Origin: Nitrosomonas sp.
GTDB lineage: Bacteria > Pseudomonadota > Gammaproteobacteria > Burkholderiales > Nitrosomonadaceae
Length of the DNA: 64,000 nucleotides
NCBI GenBank assembly: GCA_021582655.1
Contig: CP091135.1
Span: 764,549-828,548, forward strand
Direction: 5' to 3'
This document shows, piece by piece, positions 45,147 through 54,529 of this stretch. Positions within the stretch are counted from its first letter, which is position 1. Every line of letters starts with the position of its first letter. The notes beneath the pieces were generated by a model. It made no database searches, was not told the DNA's origin, and saw only the letters and a program-made list of their open reading frames with translations. Both the position numbers and the translations under genes were made by a program.

Positions 45147-47075
45147 ATGCCGCTCATTACCCTTGATAATGCTTATCTTGCTTTCGGACATCATGCTTTG
45201 CTCGATCATACGGCTTTGCAGTTGGATGCCGGGGAGCGCGTCGGACTGATTGGCCGTAACGGTGGCGGAAAATCCAGCTTGCTGCGCGCTTTGGCCGGTG
45301 AAATCAAGCTTGAGGATGGCAGATTATGGCGAGCGCCGAATCTGAAGATTGCGCATGTGCCGCAAGAACCGCATCTAATTCCACATCACACCGTATACCA
45401 GGAAGTCTCGACCGGACTGGGTGATATCAGCCAGGTGCTGCAGGATTATCACACCACATCACTGATCTTGAGTGACGCAACAGAAAATACCGAGGCATTA
45501 CTGCATCGTTTGCAGGATTTGCAGCACGCGCTGGAACTGGAAGATGGTTGGCGTTTACAGGCGAAAATCGAAACCGTTATCGATCAGCTGAAGCTGCCTG
45601 CGAACACGGCAATCGAGCACTTGTCCGGCGGCTTGAAAAAACGAACCGCATTGGCAAAAGCGCTGGCAATGACACCGGATGTACTGTTGCTGGATGAACC
45701 GACCAACCATCTGGATTTTTCATCTATCGAGTGGCTCGAGGGATTGTTGCGGGAATTCTCCGGCAGTATTTTATTAATCACCCACGATCGACGTTTTTTG
45801 GATAATGTGGCAACCAGGATCATTGAGTTGGATCGCGGCCAATTGACTTCATTTACCGGAAAATTCTCGGATTATCAGCAAAAAAAGGCCGAAATGCTGA
45901 AAGTCGAGACAATGCACCACCAGAAATTCGATAAAGTGCTGGCGCAGGAAGAAATCTGGATTCGGAAAGGAATTGAGGCGCGAAGAACCCGCAATGAAGG
46001 CCGAGTCCGCCGCCTGGAGGCATTGCGATCGGAACGTGCGGTACGGCGCGATCGAATCGGCAAAGCGAAAATCAGCCTCGATACGGGCGAGCGCTCCGGC
46101 AAATTAGTCGCCGAGTTGGAGAATGTCTGCAAGCGCTACGGCGATAACACGATCGTCAACAATTTTTCATGCCGCATCATGCGCGGTGATCGAATCGGAT
46201 TACTGGGACCGAATGGCGCCGGCAAGTCAACGCTACTGAAATTGATTTTGGGTGAATTACAACCGGATTCCGGCGAAATCCGACAGGGCACAAAATTGTC
46301 GATCGCCTATTTCGATCAGCTGCGCGAGCAACTCGACGAAGAGAAGGTATTAACGGACACGATCAGCCCCGGCTCGGATTTCATCGAGATCGACGGCAAG
46401 CGCAAGCATGTAATCAGTTACCTGGAAGATTTCCTGTTTGCACCGCAGCGCGCCCGTTCGCCGGTAAAATCGCTTTCCGGCGGTGAGCGGAATCGCTTGT
46501 TGCTGGCACGTTTGTTTGCCCGCCCGGCCAATGTGCTGGTACTCGACGAACCAACCAACGATTTGGATATTGAGACACTTGAACTTTTGGAATCATTGTT
46601 ACAGGAATATCCAGGAACGTTATTTCTGGTCAGTCACGACCGGGAATTTTTGGATAATGTCGTCACTCAGGTAATTACATTTGAAGGTCAAGGTAAATTA
46701 TGTGAATATATTGGCGGTTATACCGACTGGGTGCGCGCGACAAATTGCAGGGAAGTCAACGAACCCTCAATAAATAACAATATAAAACAATCTATTGATT
46801 CCGATGCAAGCAATATCAAATCATCCAAACCAGTACGGGCGAAAAAACTAAGTTACCAAGAAATACGGGAGCTTGATGCATTACCTGGTAAAATTGACCG
46901 GTTGGAGCAAGAGCAGGCGGGTATCGCGTTGCGTTTGAATCACCCAACGATTTATCGCGACGATCCGGAGGAAGCGAAAACACTACAAGCGCGTTTTGCC
47001 GCAATTGAAACAGAATTGTCAAACTGTCTGACGAGATGGGAAGAATTAGAAACGAAATCCACACTGAAAACGTAG
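45147..47075 (+). CDS. uup: ABC-F ATPase Uup
   Basis: Uup belongs to the soluble ABC-F proteins, which act on ribosomes or, for Uup, on DNA structures and precise transposon excision. The ATG at 45147 begins the usual MPLITLDNAYLAFG; the frame extends further upstream without support. The 642 residues contain two ABC domains: Walker A GRNGGGKSS and GPNGAGKST, signatures LSGGLKKR and LSGGERNR, and Walker B DEPTNHLD and DEPTNDLD. The inter-domain linker contains REFLDNVATR-like sequence, and a C-terminal charged coiled coil (about 575-640) is typical of Uup rather than EttA. It has no partner gene. Confidence 0.94.
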   Translation: MPLITLDNAYLAFGHHALLDHTALQLDAGERVGLIGRNGGGKSSLLRALAGEIKLEDGRLWRAPNLKIAHVPQEPHLIPHHTVYQEVSTGLGDISQVLQDYHTTSLILSDATENTEALLHRLQDLQHALELEDGWRLQAKIETVIDQLKLPANTAIEHLSGGLKKRTALAKALAMTPDVLLLDEPTNHLDFSSIEWLEGLLREFSGSILLITHDRRFLDNVATRIIELDRGQLTSFTGKFSDYQQKKAEMLKVETMHHQKFDKVLAQEEIWIRKGIEARRTRNEGRVRRLEALRSERAVRRDRIGKAKISLDTGERSGKLVAELENVCKRYGDNTIVNNFSCRIMRGDRIGLLGPNGAGKSTLLKLILGELQPDSGEIRQGTKLSIAYFDQLREQLDEEKVLTDTISPGSDFIEIDGKRKHVISYLEDFLFAPQRARSPVKSLSGGERNRLLLARLFARPANVLVLDEPTNDLDIETLELLESLLQEYPGTLFLVSHDREFLDNVVTQVITFEGQGKLCEYIGGYTDWVRATNCREVNEPSINNNIKQSIDSDASNIKSSKPVRAKKLSYQEIRELDALPGKIDRLEQEQAGIALRLNHPTIYRDDPEEAKTLQARFAAIETELSNCLTRWEELETKSTLKT

Positions 47076-47182
47076 CGTTTGAATGGCAATTTCCCCATAA
47101 ACAACATGGACATGCTTACACTTTTCATTGACCAAATCGAGCGCATCGTTTAAAGTTCAACTTTTGAGAGAAGGAGGCTTAT

Positions 47183-47509
47183 ATGAAACAAAAATTGGTT
47201 ATAAATTTATTACTTGCCTTTGGCATGCTTTTTGCGCTGTCAAGTGTGACTCAAGCGGCAGGAGATGCAGCGGCGGCAAAAGACAAAATTACAATGTGCG
47301 TGGGTTGTCACGGAATTCCAGGTTACAAAACAGCTTTTCCATCTGCGTATCATGTACCGAAGCTGGGTGGGCAACATGCCGAATATATCATCAAAGCATT
47401 GGAAGGTTATAAGAATGGTACCCGCAATCATCCAACCATGACAGGTCTTGTCAAAACATTATCGCAACAGGATATTGAAGACTTGGCTGCATATTATTCT
47501 AAAAATTAA
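47183..47509 (+). CDS. periplasmic class I cytochrome c (c553-like)
   Basis: A 108-residue electron-transfer protein with a signal peptide ending near TQAAG. The haem c site CVGCH is at residues 39-43, and a probable distal Met lies in HPTMTG about 40 residues later. The C-terminal DIEDLAAYYSK is the usual last helix of c553/c4-like domains. GAAGGAGG precedes the ATG. It is paired with a second cytochrome gene 27 bases downstream. It differs from that one by lacking the GADG after the haem motif. The electron partner is unknown. Confidence 0.9.
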   Translation: MKQKLVINLLLAFGMLFALSSVTQAAGDAAAAKDKITMCVGCHGIPGYKTAFPSAYHVPKLGGQHAEYIIKALEGYKNGTRNHPTMTGLVKTLSQQDIEDLAAYYSKN

Positions 47510-47536
47510 TCAGGTCATTTACGCAAGGAACGAATT

Positions 47537-47866
47537 ATGAAGAATTATGTAATAGCCGCTTTGAGCGGTGCAGCTTTGATGCTATCCAGTCATGTTATGG
47601 CAGCGGATATTGAGGCCGGCAAAAGTAAAGCAGCTGAAGCCTGCGCATCTTGCCATGGCGCTGACGGCAATAGCCCGGCACCTAATTTTCCAAAAATTGG
47701 CGGTCAATACAGAACCTATCTCGTAAAAGCTCTGAAAGATTATAAATCCGGTGCACGCCAAGATCCCATCATGGCAGGAATGGCAGCAAGTTTGAGCAAT
47801 GTTGATATCGAAAACCTGGCTTTCTATTATTCAAGCTTGCCTGGTGTACTGAATTCGAACAAGTAA
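47537..47866 (+). CDS. periplasmic class I cytochrome c (c4-like single domain)
   Basis: A 109-residue cytochrome with a signal peptide ending in VMAAD. The haem site CASCH is at residues 36-40 followed by GADGNSP, and the Met ligand is in DPIMAGMA. The sequence [20 protein letters not shown] matches the c4/c553 group. The haem domain resembles the preceding gene product, so the two probably arose by duplication. CAAGGA precedes the ATG. A terminator follows at 47890, making a two-gene unit. Confidence 0.92.
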   Translation: MKNYVIAALSGAALMLSSHVMAADIEAGKSKAAEACASCHGADGNSPAPNFPKIGGQYRTYLVKALKDYKSGARQDPIMAGMAASLSNVDIENLAFYYSSLPGVLNSNK

Positions 47867-47889
47867 TTCATATCTCAAATGTTATTCGC

Positions 47890-47922
47890 CGGGACCAAAC
47901 CGTAAGGTTTTGTCCCGTTTTT
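47890..47922 (+). terminator. rho-independent terminator after the cytochrome pair
   Basis: CGGGACCAAACC and GGTTTTGTCCCG pair over 12 bases with one mismatch and a GTAA loop, and are followed by TTTTT. It ends the cytochrome transcript right at the stop codon of the convergent gene. Confidence 0.88.
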
Positions 47923-48359
47923 CAACCGGACGGCTTCAATTGCCGATCCAAACAAGCGAAGTAGATCAAAGCATCCGGTGCCTGTTGATAGCGTTGCGCA
48001 TGCCAGATCATTTCCGCCAGGCATTCCATCATTCGATGAGCCGCATCGTGCTCATTGCCGGTAATTTCAACCAGTTGCGCGAACTTTGCACAAATCCCGA
48101 TGGGTTGATCGATCGACAATTGCTCTTTAATGGCAACATGCATACTCATATGCAGGAACGGATTAGTATCCCCACCCTCCGGCAAGTAATCTTTATCCAG
48201 GTAGCGATCCGCATCAGCCAAGGCGGCCTGATACTCAGGATGCATCAATATCACGTCAAGCGCGACGGTTTCAATACCGGCGACTATTTCATGCCTGTGG
48301 TATTTACGCCAAGTATCAAAGAATAATTGGCGTGCCTGCGCCCTGGTCGGTTTAAACAT
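47922..48359 (-). CDS. DUF1841 family protein
   Basis: A 145-residue cytoplasmic protein of the proteobacterial DUF1841 family, function unknown. It is recognisable by MFKPTRAQARQLFFDTWRKY, ILMHPEYQAAL, PEGGDTNPFLHMSMHVAIKE and AHRMMECLAEMIWHAQR. The conserved His and Glu residues in the last two blocks could suggest a metal site, but none is proven. It sits six bases after nth on the same strand; this nth neighbourhood is common in betaproteobacteria. Confidence 0.85.
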   Translation of the reverse strand: MFKPTRAQARQLFFDTWRKYHRHEIVAGIETVALDVILMHPEYQAALADADRYLDKDYLPEGGDTNPFLHMSMHVAIKEQLSIDQPIGICAKFAQLVEITGNEHDAAHRMMECLAEMIWHAQRYQQAPDALIYFACLDRQLKPSG

Positions 48360-48365
48360 GTTCGA

Positions 48366-48998
48366 TCAAATATTTTTATTCGGGTATTCGCACAAGTGAT
48401 TGATCTTACAACCCGCACACTCCGGCTTTCTCGCCTTGCATACATAGCGACCATGCAAAATCAACCAATGATGCGCATCCAAACGAAATTCCTTTGGAAC
48501 AGCCTTGAGCAGTTTTAATTCAACCTCCAGCACATTTTTTCCAGGTGCCAGCCCGGTTCGATTGGCAACACGAAAAATATGCGTATCGACAGCAATCGTA
48601 GGTTCGCCAAAGGCGGTATTCAAGACTACATTGGCGGTCTTACGGCCGACACCGGGCAACTTCTCAAGTAATTCCCGCGTACGCGGCACTGCGCTTTGAT
48701 GATGTTCGATCAAGCGTTGGCATGTCGCCAGGATATTTTTCGCTTTGGTTTTATACAAGCCGATGCTTTTGATACAGTCGACCAAACCGATTTCACCCAA
48801 TCCCAGCATTTTTTCCGGCGTATCGGCCTGCGGGAACAGTTTACGTGTAGCAAGATTGACGCTTCTGTCGGTTGCTTGTGCGGAAAGGATGACTGCAATC
48901 AATAGCTCAAAGGAAGAGCGGTAAATCAACTCCGTAGTCGGATGCGGATTCACCGCTTTCAGACAGGCGAAAATTTCATGACGTTTCGCTGCGTTCAC
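48366..48998 (-). CDS. nth: endonuclease III
   Basis: Endonuclease III is a DNA glycosylase/AP lyase that removes oxidised pyrimidines in base-excision repair. The 210-residue protein has the helix-hairpin-helix [18 protein letters not shown], with the catalytic Lys in that hairpin, and Asp in [12 protein letters not shown]. The [4Fe-4S] cluster is bound by [17 protein letters not shown] near the C-terminus. Length is normal. It overlaps rsxB by four bases, a pairing also seen in E. coli (rsxE-nth). Confidence 0.97.
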   Translation of the reverse strand: MNAAKRHEIFACLKAVNPHPTTELIYRSSFELLIAVILSAQATDRSVNLATRKLFPQADTPEKMLGLGEIGLVDCIKSIGLYKTKAKNILATCQRLIEHHQSAVPRTRELLEKLPGVGRKTANVVLNTAFGEPTIAVDTHIFRVANRTGLAPGKNVLEVELKLLKAVPKEFRLDAHHWLILHGRYVCKARKPECAGCKINHLCEYPNKNI

Positions 48999-49660
48999 GG
49001 TGTGTTGCCGGACGATGAGCCATTGCTTCGGGAAGCACGCAAGTCGGCCGCACGCTTCAGCGCGGCAGCGATAATCGCTTGTTTCCGCTTGTCGGCGCTC
49101 TGCAGCGTGCCTTCAGGTTGGGAGTTATCGACAACGGACGCGGTCTTTTCGTCGGATTGCTGGTTGTTTGCAAGTCTTTGCTGACGGAATTGATAGCGGC
49201 GGCGCGCACGATCAGCTGTTTGTCGCTTAGCAGCTTCGTCCACTTCACCCCCGACGGATATCAACCGAATGCAATCCATCGGGCACGGTGCGATGCAAAG
49301 CTCGCAACCGGTGCATTCGGTGGCGATCACAGTATGCAATTGCTTGGCGGCACCGACAATGGCGTCGACCGGACACACGCGTAAGCAAAATGTACAGCCG
49401 ATACATAATCGCTCATCGATCCATGCAACACTCTTGCCCGGATTGGGAACACCATGCGCAATATCCAGCCGCTTTACCGGCACACCGAGTAGTTGCGCGA
49501 TTTTCTCGACACCTGCCTGTCCCCCCGGAGGACATTGATTGATATCCGCACGGCCTTCCGCGATCGCTTGCGCATAGGGCCGGCAACCGGAAAAACCGCA
49601 TTTACCGCATTGCGTCTGCGGCAAGACGACATCGATTCGATCAATTAACGATAAGCTCAT
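48995..49660 (-). CDS. rsxB: electron transport complex protein RnfB/RsxB family
   Basis: This 221-residue iron-sulfur protein corresponds to the soluble part of RnfB/RsxB. It has the four-cysteine cluster site in [16 protein letters not shown] with NQCPPGG, and two [4Fe-4S] ferredoxin motifs, [16 protein letters not shown] and [16 protein letters not shown]. The hydrophobic N-terminal anchor of true RnfB is missing. No other rnf/rsx genes are adjacent, so it is a stand-alone betaproteobacterial form rather than part of a complete Rnf complex. The C-terminal 70 residues are Arg/Ala-rich and variable. Confidence 0.88.
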   Translation of the reverse strand: MSLSLIDRIDVVLPQTQCGKCGFSGCRPYAQAIAEGRADINQCPPGGQAGVEKIAQLLGVPVKRLDIAHGVPNPGKSVAWIDERLCIGCTFCLRVCPVDAIVGAAKQLHTVIATECTGCELCIAPCPMDCIRLISVGGEVDEAAKRQTADRARRRYQFRQQRLANNQQSDEKTASVVDNSQPEGTLQSADKRKQAIIAAALKRAADLRASRSNGSSSGNTP

Positions 49661-49663
49661 CGG

Positions 49664-50716
49664 TCACATCTTAGGGAAATGCTGGTTAATAAGCGTTTCC
49701 TCCGTTTGCACGCACAATGCCTCAGCGACTTCTTTAACCAAATCCGGGCCGCGATAGATCAAACCGGTATAGAGCTGTATCAAGCTGGCGCCAGCATCGA
49801 TTTTAACTTGCGCATCGGCAGCCGATAGTGTGCCGCCGACCCCGATGATCGGTATACTGCCTTGCAACATGCGGTGCAGATGCTGAATAACTGTGGCGGC
49901 GCGCCGGGCCAACGGCGCGCCGCTCAATCCGCCATTTTCCTGCGCCACGGATAAATGTCCGATACCGTCCCGCGCAATCGTAGTATTGGTAGCGATCACG
50001 CCATCGATACGGTGCTTCATCAGCAGCTCAGCAATTGCCTGAATCTCTGCAACCTCCAGATCCGGCGCAATCTTTACCGCCATAGGCACATACTTGCCAT
50101 GTATCTGCGCTAACACCGCCTGCTCCGACTTTAACACACCAAGCAATTGATCCAACGCATCGACAGCCTGCAATTGACGCAGATTCTTGGTATTGGGCGA
50201 AGAGATATTGATCGTCACATAACTGGCATACCGATACACTTGTTGCAACCCGGCAAGGTAATCATCAGCGGCACGCTCTAGCGGCGTATCAAAATTCTTA
50301 CCGATGTTGATACCCAGGATGCCGCGATAACTCGATCGGCCGATATTCTTGATCAACTGATCGACCCCGTCATTGTTAAAGCCCAATCGATTGATGACGG
50401 CCTCGGCCTCAGGAACACGAAACAAACGCGGCTTGGGATTACCCGGCTGAGGACGGGGAGTGACGGTGCCGATCTCTATAAAACCAAAGCCGAGTGCCGC
50501 TAACGCATCGAGATATTCACCATTTTTATCCAATCCCGCCGCCAACCCGACCGGATTGGGAAAACTCAAACCCATAACCGTACGCGGCTGACAAGCAATT
50601 ACCGTGTTTTTCAACAAGCCCAACCGGTAAGCATGGCACAACGCATGAAAGGTGATTTTATGAGCGGATTCAGGATCAATCCGAAACAACAATGGACGCA
50701 ACAAACGATAAGACAT
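49664..50716 (-). CDS. pyrD: dihydroorotate dehydrogenase (quinone), class 2
   Basis: Class 2 dihydroorotate dehydrogenase oxidises dihydroorotate to orotate at the inner membrane and passes electrons to quinone. The ATG at 50716 begins [19 protein letters not shown], the usual amphipathic membrane-binding helix; an earlier in-frame ATG would overlap the bpt gene. Markers are [38 protein letters not shown], and [11 protein letters not shown] with the catalytic Ser of the class 2 enzymes. The FMN site [12 protein letters not shown] and YTGLIYRGP are also present. The product is 350 residues. Confidence 0.96.
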   Translation of the reverse strand: MSYRLLRPLLFRIDPESAHKITFHALCHAYRLGLLKNTVIACQPRTVMGLSFPNPVGLAAGLDKNGEYLDALAALGFGFIEIGTVTPRPQPGNPKPRLFRVPEAEAVINRLGFNNDGVDQLIKNIGRSSYRGILGINIGKNFDTPLERAADDYLAGLQQVYRYASYVTINISSPNTKNLRQLQAVDALDQLLGVLKSEQAVLAQIHGKYVPMAVKIAPDLEVAEIQAIAELLMKHRIDGVIATNTTIARDGIGHLSVAQENGGLSGAPLARRAATVIQHLHRMLQGSIPIIGVGGTLSAADAQVKIDAGASLIQLYTGLIYRGPDLVKEVAEALCVQTEETLINQHFPKM

Positions 50717-50757
50717 GCGTAATTTTACCTTGAACCGGGTATCAATTTGAACGGATT

Positions 50758-51462
50758 TTATAAAAGCACTTGATCGAACAAACACCAGCGGTTACCGATC
50801 AACACTTCCAACGGCTGGAAGTTCGCTTTATAGTTCATTTTACGATTATTCTTAATCCAATAACCCAAATACAGATAATCCAGTCCAAGCTCGCGGCATA
50901 ACTCGATCTGCCATAAGATGTTATAGGTACCGAAACTTGCACCCGGCATGTCGGTATCGAAAAAAGTATAAACCGACGACAATCCATCGGGCAGTACGTC
51001 AATGATGCTGACCATACGCAACCGATTATTCTCATGGAATTCAATTAACCGTGAGTCAACATCACTTTGCAACAGAAAATTGCGATATTGCTCGCGACAA
51101 TCCTGATCCATACCGCCACCCGCATGACGACCGATTTGATAACGCTGATAAAGCGCATAGTGTGCCGCCTTATAGTGCAATGCATGCTGCGATGGCAACA
51201 AATGTTGGTGTTTTTTCCAGACCCGCCGCTGCGATCGTTTGGATGAAAAATTGCGGACTTGCACACGCACCGAAAGGCAAGCATGGCAATGCTCGCAACG
51301 AGGACGGTAAGTGTAGTGTCCGCTGCGGCGAAAACCCGCTTGCACCAATTTCCCATAAACTTGTGCATTCATGGCGTGCTCCGCAGTAACAACTTCGGAG
51401 CACGCCATTTGATCCGGCAAATAACTGCAAGTATAGGGGCCTGTGGTATGAAATTTAAACAC
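50758..51462 (-). CDS. bpt: aspartate/glutamate leucyltransferase (Bpt)
   Basis: Bpt transfers leucine from Leu-tRNA to proteins with N-terminal Asp or Glu, marking them for ClpS/ClpAP. The 234-residue product has the Cys-rich N-terminus ([15 protein letters not shown]) and [13 protein letters not shown]. The later GNAT-like part has [29 protein letters not shown] and YLYLGYWI. It overlaps the aat gene by eight bases; the two share a pathway and are found together in many proteobacteria. Confidence 0.93.
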   Translation of the reverse strand: MFKFHTTGPYTCSYLPDQMACSEVVTAEHAMNAQVYGKLVQAGFRRSGHYTYRPRCEHCHACLSVRVQVRNFSSKRSQRRVWKKHQHLLPSQHALHYKAAHYALYQRYQIGRHAGGGMDQDCREQYRNFLLQSDVDSRLIEFHENNRLRMVSIIDVLPDGLSSVYTFFDTDMPGASFGTYNILWQIELCRELGLDYLYLGYWIKNNRKMNYKANFQPLEVLIGNRWCLFDQVLL

Positions 51463-52159
51463 GATCGTTTATTGTTTCTTGATCAAGATTCCACTTGCTA
51501 CCGGCTATCGATTCCGGTATCAGCAGGTGCAATCGTTCGTTGAACGCCGCCCGGGAAATCTCCCGCGCACCGAACGAAGCCAAATGCGCGGTCCTCATCT
51601 GACAATCGATCAAGCCGAAATCCCAAGACCGCAATTGCTCCGCCAGATACACCAACGCAATTTTGGATGCATCCCTCATGCGGGAAAACATCGATTCACC
51701 AAAAAAAATCCGGCCCAGCGCGATGCCGTACAGCCCGCCGACCAGTTCACCATCGACCCACGTCTCAATCGAATGCGCAAAACCCATCTCATGCAATATA
51801 CGATAAGCCGCGATCATTTGCGGATGTATCCAGGTTCCCGCCTGATTGCGGCGCGGTGCAGCACATGCATGCATGACATCGAGGAAGCATGAATCGGCAC
51901 GGATGCGGTAACCACCTTTATTGAGTGTTTTACGCAACGACCTGGAAACCTTCAATTCGCCCGGAAATAATACCATGCGCGGATCAGGACTCCACCATAG
52001 AATCGGCTCCCCTTCATTGAACCAAGGAAATATCCCTTTGCGATAAGCCTCAAGCAAGCGTTGAGGCGACAAATCACCGCCAACTGCCAACAAGCCGTTG
52101 GGCTCGGTAAGCGCGGCATCCACCGGTGGAAAAGATGAATAAAAATCTGCAGTTATCAT
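51455..52159 (-). CDS. aat: leucyl/phenylalanyl-tRNA-protein transferase
   Basis: Aat adds Leu or Phe to N-terminal Lys or Arg of proteins, the other branch of the bacterial N-degron pathway. The 234-residue protein has the standard opening [20 protein letters not shown], then [28 protein letters not shown]-type [32 protein letters not shown] and FFGESMFS. Length matches the family. Together with bpt this locus covers both N-degron classes; clpS and clpA are not in the window. Confidence 0.96.
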   Translation of the reverse strand: MITADFYSSFPPVDAALTEPNGLLAVGGDLSPQRLLEAYRKGIFPWFNEGEPILWWSPDPRMVLFPGELKVSRSLRKTLNKGGYRIRADSCFLDVMHACAAPRRNQAGTWIHPQMIAAYRILHEMGFAHSIETWVDGELVGGLYGIALGRIFFGESMFSRMRDASKIALVYLAEQLRSWDFGLIDCQMRTAHLASFGAREISRAAFNERLHLLIPESIAGSKWNLDQETINDRV

Positions 52160-52300
52160 GATGATTGATAAAAATATTTATTGATTCATATAAAGTTGAT
52201 ACAGATCAAATTCACTCCCTCGCCTCCCCTCTATCATTCCCGCTTCATACTACCATTAACAATGATAAGAACGATTACATTCAGCAATGAGGAGAATTAA

Positions 52301-53239
52301 GTGATTAATTTATATAATAAAAATAGAACGGCTTCGTCAACTGCTGCCAGTACGGTTCTGATAGCCGCTGCCTTGGCTTCCACGCAAGCATGGGCACACG
52401 ATACGGCGGCCAATCGTATCAGAATGCTGGAAGAAAAATTGCAGGCCATTCAAGTGGAGCTTGAGCGGGTAAAGACTGAGTCCTCCAAAGCCGCACAAAA
52501 GGTAAATGTGATTGAACAAACAACAAATCAAACAGTGCAGAAGATCGATACCACTGTCAGAAAGGTCGATCAGATCGAAAAAAGCAACACCGCTTTAGCG
52601 GATACGGTCACTCCTCTCAGAGAACGAGTGGGACTGGATGTAACCGAGAAACAGCGCAAACTGTTTTTCAGAGGCGGGTTTGCGCACATGATGGAAGGGC
52701 GCGAAGGCTCGAGCATACGTAGCGATGTTGTTCCGATAGGCGCTCAGGAACGTTCCCGTGAAAACGGGTGGTATGCAGGTGCCGGTATCGATTGGGGTTT
52801 AACCAGGGATCTGTTTGGTTTGATGCCGAAAACCGGGTTATTCGCCGAGCTGATGTTCGAGTATAAAGAATTCGGTATGGCGCAAGGCAATGCACTGGCG
52901 AATAATCCTTCGATGCTTGCAGGTGGTGCGCTGAATCCTCGCGGCGTTACCGTCAGCCAGTTTTCATTGTCGGCATCCCCAAAAATTAAATTTTTCGAGG
53001 GATCCAAAGTCCGCCCCTGGATCATTCCGATGGGCCTGGCGATTCATGTCGTCAGTCCGACAACTGAATCGATAACCTATTTGGCGCCGGGGGTTCACTT
53101 TGGCGCCGGTGTTGATTGGAATTTTTATAAAGATTTCTTTATCGGTATCGACGGCCGCTACAACGTAACCGCAGGAAAGATGGACGGCGTGCGTATTGAT
53201 GGTATGACCGCCGGCGGTTACATCGGTGTTGGGTTCTAA
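52301..53239 (+). CDS. outer-membrane beta-barrel protein with N-terminal coiled coil
   Basis: A 312-residue exported protein starting at GTG with GAGGAG upstream. The signal peptide ends near QAWAHD. Residues about 38-110 form a coiled coil (MLEEKLQAIQVELERVKTE, with repeated VxxIEQ-like heptads), which may trimerise or reach the peptidoglycan. The remainder looks like an eight-stranded barrel with alternating aromatic strands and ends IGVGF, a barrel-type terminal Phe. I cannot name the family. A perfect terminator follows; the gene is probably monocistronic and well expressed. Confidence 0.78.
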   Translation: MINLYNKNRTASSTAASTVLIAAALASTQAWAHDTAANRIRMLEEKLQAIQVELERVKTESSKAAQKVNVIEQTTNQTVQKIDTTVRKVDQIEKSNTALADTVTPLRERVGLDVTEKQRKLFFRGGFAHMMEGREGSSIRSDVVPIGAQERSRENGWYAGAGIDWGLTRDLFGLMPKTGLFAELMFEYKEFGMAQGNALANNPSMLAGGALNPRGVTVSQFSLSASPKIKFFEGSKVRPWIIPMGLAIHVVSPTTESITYLAPGVHFGAGVDWNFYKDFFIGIDGRYNVTAGKMDGVRIDGMTAGGYIGVGF

Positions 53240-53378
53240 AATCAGTGCAGAGGGTTGATTACGCAAGCTAAGCACAATTTTTCCCTCACACCGATATTTG
53301 ATACCCGAATAAAGTAAGTTGCTCCGTAGTAGCTTCGCCAGTATTGGCCAGAAGAAAATGAGATCCTGACGAAGCCTT

Positions 53379-53413
53379 AACACCCCGTTGGCGTGCCCAT
53401 GGGGTGTTTTTTT
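53379..53413 (+). terminator. rho-independent terminator after the barrel protein
   Basis: AACACCCC and GGGGTGTT form a perfect eight-base stem with a 14-base loop, followed by seven T. It ends the transcript of the outer-membrane protein, about 140 bases downstream of the stop. Confidence 0.88.
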
Positions 53414-53649
53414 AGAAAACCAAGCACACCGCAGTTGACTTACAACAATTACAACTGTTTTCTCAACGACTTGTTCGAACAGTGTGTAATATCAACTTAT
53501 ACCCATGAGGTGATAGCGATAGCAATCCGCAAAAACCCAACAGAACATACATTCATTCAATATTCAGATACAATCACGAAGGGCTCCGGTGTAATCACCG
53601 GCTACTGCAATACCATTGCCATTTGTTCTCTCATAGGGAAGCGGGCATA

Positions 53650-54490
53650 TTTTCCTGAATCCATTTACTGATAAGCCGGGCCTGGTGGCCTTCGAAACCA
53701 CCGATGAACCCGATCGATGACCTCAGAAGCATTCTCAATCCGATTATCAAGACCCGGTCCCTGGAAGCGATTCCACTGGACGGCAGCGAGTATTTCATCA
53801 CGTCCGACACCAATACGGACATACCATCACTACGCTGTTATGACCAAGCGATGCCGACATCTGGAACCACGGCGATCATTGCGCGATTCCGTTCAGCCAG
53901 AAACCAAAGCTTATAAAGACGGCGAGATGATTGTCGATAACCCTGCAATCAAAGGCACGGACCCAAGTAAATCGTTCGATATCTTGATCGGCATTAGCGG
54001 TCTGGCGGCACGTTTGCTGCACATTTCTTCGTCGCCACAGTACAGGAAAACCGGCAAGCTTATCCAAGCCGAGTACTATCGCCGCCGTGTTGGATGCCGC
54101 CATCGCTTGATGGTACTTCACTTAAAATGATCAATCTGATGACGCAACGCTCGATAAGGTAGTCGCTATGCTGCCTTGCGATCCCGGTTGTCATGGTGTC
54201 AATTTCGGCACGAAACAAGGCAGTGGTTATTACGCTTATGTAGCCAGTAAGTTCTCCGGATGGCTCATCATCGTCGATGCGGGTCTGAGCCATCCGGCCA
54301 ATTCGAGTACTGCCGGGCGGATTTTATTGATTGCCGATAAATCCGCACCAACCGACGACGGTGTCACCGGACTGCCGGCATGGGAGGACAGGGGATTGAT
54401 GCGATCCTAATATCTACAACGGATGGGTAACATATGCCCGATGCCTGGAAAGCAACTCTGACTGCCAATCAGCTGAATCCGGTTCCATAA
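53650..54490 (+). pseudogene. frameshifted remnant of a beta-propeller-like surface protein
   Basis: No frame is open for long, but a conserved-looking protein end can be followed across frames: MLPCDPGCHGVNFGTKQGSG then YYAYVASKFSGWLIIVDA up to about 54380. It shifts to GMGGQGIDAI near 54385-54410, then IYNGWV near 54415, then MPDAWKATLTANQLNPVP with a stop at 54488-54490. Upstream pieces around 53704-53990 are broken in the same way. I read it as a decayed gene, possibly of the YVTN/cytochrome d1-like propeller type; that family label is tentative. The stretch 53414-53650 shows no gene. Confidence 0.6.
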
Positions 54491-54529
54491 TGGCGAAATT
54501 TCAAAATGGCAAAAGCCGCAACAGCCGCA

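Noticed and set aside
49676..49705. GCTGGTTAATAAGCG resembling the repeat terminus
   Set aside because: It lies inside the pyrD coding end and encodes the normal protein; chance match.
51455..51462. aat-bpt overlap as a novel N-degron operon
   Set aside because: This pairing is well known in proteobacteria.
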